A DNA stretch of 64,000 nt. Source: Symbiodinium natans. Lineage: Eukaryota; Sar; Dinophyceae; Suessiales; Symbiodiniaceae. The stretch is taken from assembly GCA_905221605.1 (NCBI GenBank), contig CAJNDS010002254.1, forward strand, positions 384,032 to 448,031. Reading direction: 5' to 3'. The position numbers were made by a program, and so were the translations under genes. Positions 62,632 through 64,000 of the stretch are shown here, piece after piece; position 1 is the first letter of the stretch, and each line of letters opens with the position of its first letter. The notes under the pieces were generated by a model. It made no database searches and was not told the origin of the DNA. It saw nothing but the letters and a program-made list of their open reading frames with translations.

Positions 62632-64000
62632 TCGCTCTCGCTTTTTCCCTTACCTTTCAATTTATTCACTTCTTTTTCTAACTTATCTATTCTATTTAAA
62701 GCATTTTGTAAAGCACTCCATAAAATTGGTGTAGTTGTTGTATAATCGAATTTTAAATATCCATCCGTTCCCTCTTTGACTACATTCTGCCATTCATCTG
62801 GCATCTTCTTCGTTTCCATGAAATCGTTAGCAATAAATCCTACACACGATTTACCCTGTAGTCTGTCATCAATGAAATGATATGTTTTAGGCTTAATATA
62901 TTTTACTAATTCTACTGCTTTTTTGCTATTTAGTTCTTTTATGTCTTTCTTTAATCTTTTATCGGATGAAGGAATTAATGACCCCGTATATGAAAGGTCG
63001 CCATAAACATCAACACCTGTATTTGTTGCGTCTAATCTTGATAAATTATTATTACTTAGTCTAATAAATCCATCATCATCTGGATTATTAATTAATACTC
63101 TTTGTTGTCCTGATACATCAGTATTTGTAATTTCCAGTTGTCCGACTAATGTAACTTTTCCATCCGTTACAGATATTTCGGGCGTTGATGCTTCTAAACC
63201 AACTATCATTTTAATTTCTCCTAATGCATCGCCGTTTCTCATAATCAGTTTGTATTGAGTGTCTAATATTTCTTTAAACTCACTACTGTTCTGAAACATA
63301 AAACGACCCCAACTAATAACATCCGCTTCACCAACAATATTACCAATACTATTAAAAGTTAAGTTATTTGTAACGGCTCTATTAATTGTAATTCCGTTAG
63401 TGTCGTTTAATTGTAGTGCTATTGTTCCTGTTGTAGGGTCGGTTGTTCTATTTGATTGCAACGAAAAATTAATTTCTTCCGTTGATATTACGTTTAACGA
63501 ATTATTAACGTCCGCTCTTTGAAAAATTCTGCCTGAATTATTAACATAAATATCTCCATTAAATGTTGATGTGCTTTGAAACGAGGCTGTTCCGCCAAAA
63601 TTACTATTGCCACCCGATACATTTAATTTATTTGAACCTTGAATAACTCCAATACCTAAACTTAAACAATAAACACCATTACCATTAGCAGTATTTAATA
63701 AAAGCAATGATGAACTGTCGTTGCTTGTATTGTAAGCATTAATACCGAACGAAATAAATTTCAAATACCCTTGTGCGTTTTTCACGCACATTACATTCGA
63801 CGCATCTGTTGTATCTTTATAAAATGTAAGTCCTGAATTATTAGAAATATTATAATTTTCACCATAAAAATTTAAATCATTTGATAAGTCTAAATTACCA
63901 TCCACTTTTAGATTTTGTCTAACAATAGCATTATCAACAACATCCAAATTATACCCGCTTGTTAATGTTTCCGTTCCTGTATCTACTAATAAGGAATGTG
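62628..64000 (-). CDS. Fibre-like structural protein with C-terminal S74 chaperone domain (5' end outside window)
   Basis: The frame is open to the window edge, reading VDTGTETLTSGYNLDVV before the first internal candidate start, so the N-terminus is missing; at least 457 residues are present. The body is rich in N, S, T and G with short beta-like repeats (SNNSGLTFYKD, GGTASFQSTSTFNGDIYV), typical of trimeric fibres. The last ~110 residues contain SDKRLKKDIKEL, KPKTYHFID and CVGFIAND. These are hallmarks of the S74 intramolecular chaperone, which trimerises the fibre and then cleaves itself off near the SD. It ends in a lysine-rich coiled coil. Probably a receptor-binding or surface fibre of the virion. 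Confidence 0.8.
   Translation of the reverse strand, partial: HSLLVDTGTETLTSGYNLDVVDNAIVRQNLKVDGNLDLSNDLNFYGENYNISNNSGLTFYKDTTDASNVMCVKNAQGYLKFISFGINAYNTSNDSSSLLLLNTANGNGVYCLSLGIGVIQGSNKLNVSGGNSNFGGTASFQSTSTFNGDIYVNNSGRIFQRADVNNSLNVISTEEINFSLQSNRTTDPTTGTIALQLNDTNGITINRAVTNNLTFNSIGNIVGEADVISWGRFMFQNSSEFKEILDTQYKLIMRNGDALGEIKMIVGLEASTPEISVTDGKVTLVGQLEITNTDVSGQQRVLINNPDDDGFIRLSNNNLSRLDATNTGVDVYGDLSYTGSLIPSSDKRLKKDIKELNSKKAVELVKYIKPKTYHFIDDRLQGKSCVGFIANDFMETKKMPDEWQNVVKEGTDGYLKFDYTTTTPILWSALQNALNRIDKLEKEVNKLKGKGKSESD

Larger units (their letters stand above)
58980..64000. mobile_element. Integrated polinton-like virus or virophage, left part
   Basis: From about 58980 the DNA becomes AT-rich, loses telomere-like repeats and carries closely packed intronless genes on both strands, with 20-100 bp gaps or overlaps. 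The packaging ATPase and S74-domain fibre protein, with zinc-ribbon and small unknown genes, resemble the gene content of polinton-like viruses and virophages that integrate in protist genomes. No capsid protein, integrase, polymerase or terminal inverted repeat is visible here; they would lie beyond position 64000. The exact left border was not identified. Confidence 0.7.

Overview
This window looks like nuclear DNA of a unicellular, probably photosynthetic eukaryote, with an AT-rich integrated DNA virus entering at the right end. The evidence is very low gene density, dozens of interstitial TTTAGGG/CCCTAAA (plant/algal-type telomere) tracts, large simple repeats, small foldback transposons, short exons with GT-AG borders, and organelle-RNA-type helical repeat proteins (a 40-residue OPR-like repeat gene and many PPR-like pieces). 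A cryptophyte or another secondary-plastid alga fits best. A dinoflagellate is possible, but I saw no relict spliced-leader sequence. No rRNA, tRNA or CRISPR array was found. The species call is inference.

Layout. 0-11 kb: one intact intronless gene (two-repeat Myb/SANT protein, 1933-2361) among telomere-like tracts, a ~500 bp (TATG)n/(GT)n block and foldback elements. 11-14 kb: a PPR-like exon and an intact OPR-like gene (11993-13741). 14-29 kb: mostly non-coding, with candidate exons of a membrane protein at 21.5-25.4 kb. 29.8-46.5 kb: many short plus-strand open stretches bounded by AG...GT, often 78-96 nt and in phase 0, encoding helical, coiled-coil-like segments; probably one long intron-rich gene (or neighbouring paralogues). 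Its introns hold foldback elements, a 43-bp minisatellite and a C-tract satellite. At least one foldback element (42949-43062) behaves like an introner, carrying both splice sites. 46.5-58.9 kb: telomere-like tracts, simple repeats and degraded PPR pieces, interrupted by a 618-codon uninterrupted ORF (51873-53729). That ORF has an H-D-E-K pattern like the cap-snatching endonuclease of bunyavirus L proteins and sits between two CCCTAAA arrays with a poly(A)-like 3' end.

58.98-64 kb: composition changes abruptly to AT-rich, compact, intronless genes on both strands: an A32/FtsK-HerA-type packaging ATPase, a fibre-like protein with a C-terminal S74 intramolecular chaperone domain (cut by the window edge), zinc-ribbon proteins, a possible myristoylated protein and small unknowns. 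This is the left part of an integrated polinton-like virus or virophage. AT hairpins sit at the 3' ends of its genes, and one small gene has an in-frame stop, suggesting decay.

The host genes do not form operons. The PPR/OPR content points to organelle RNA processing. The two viral segments and the element-derived intron are the most unusual content.
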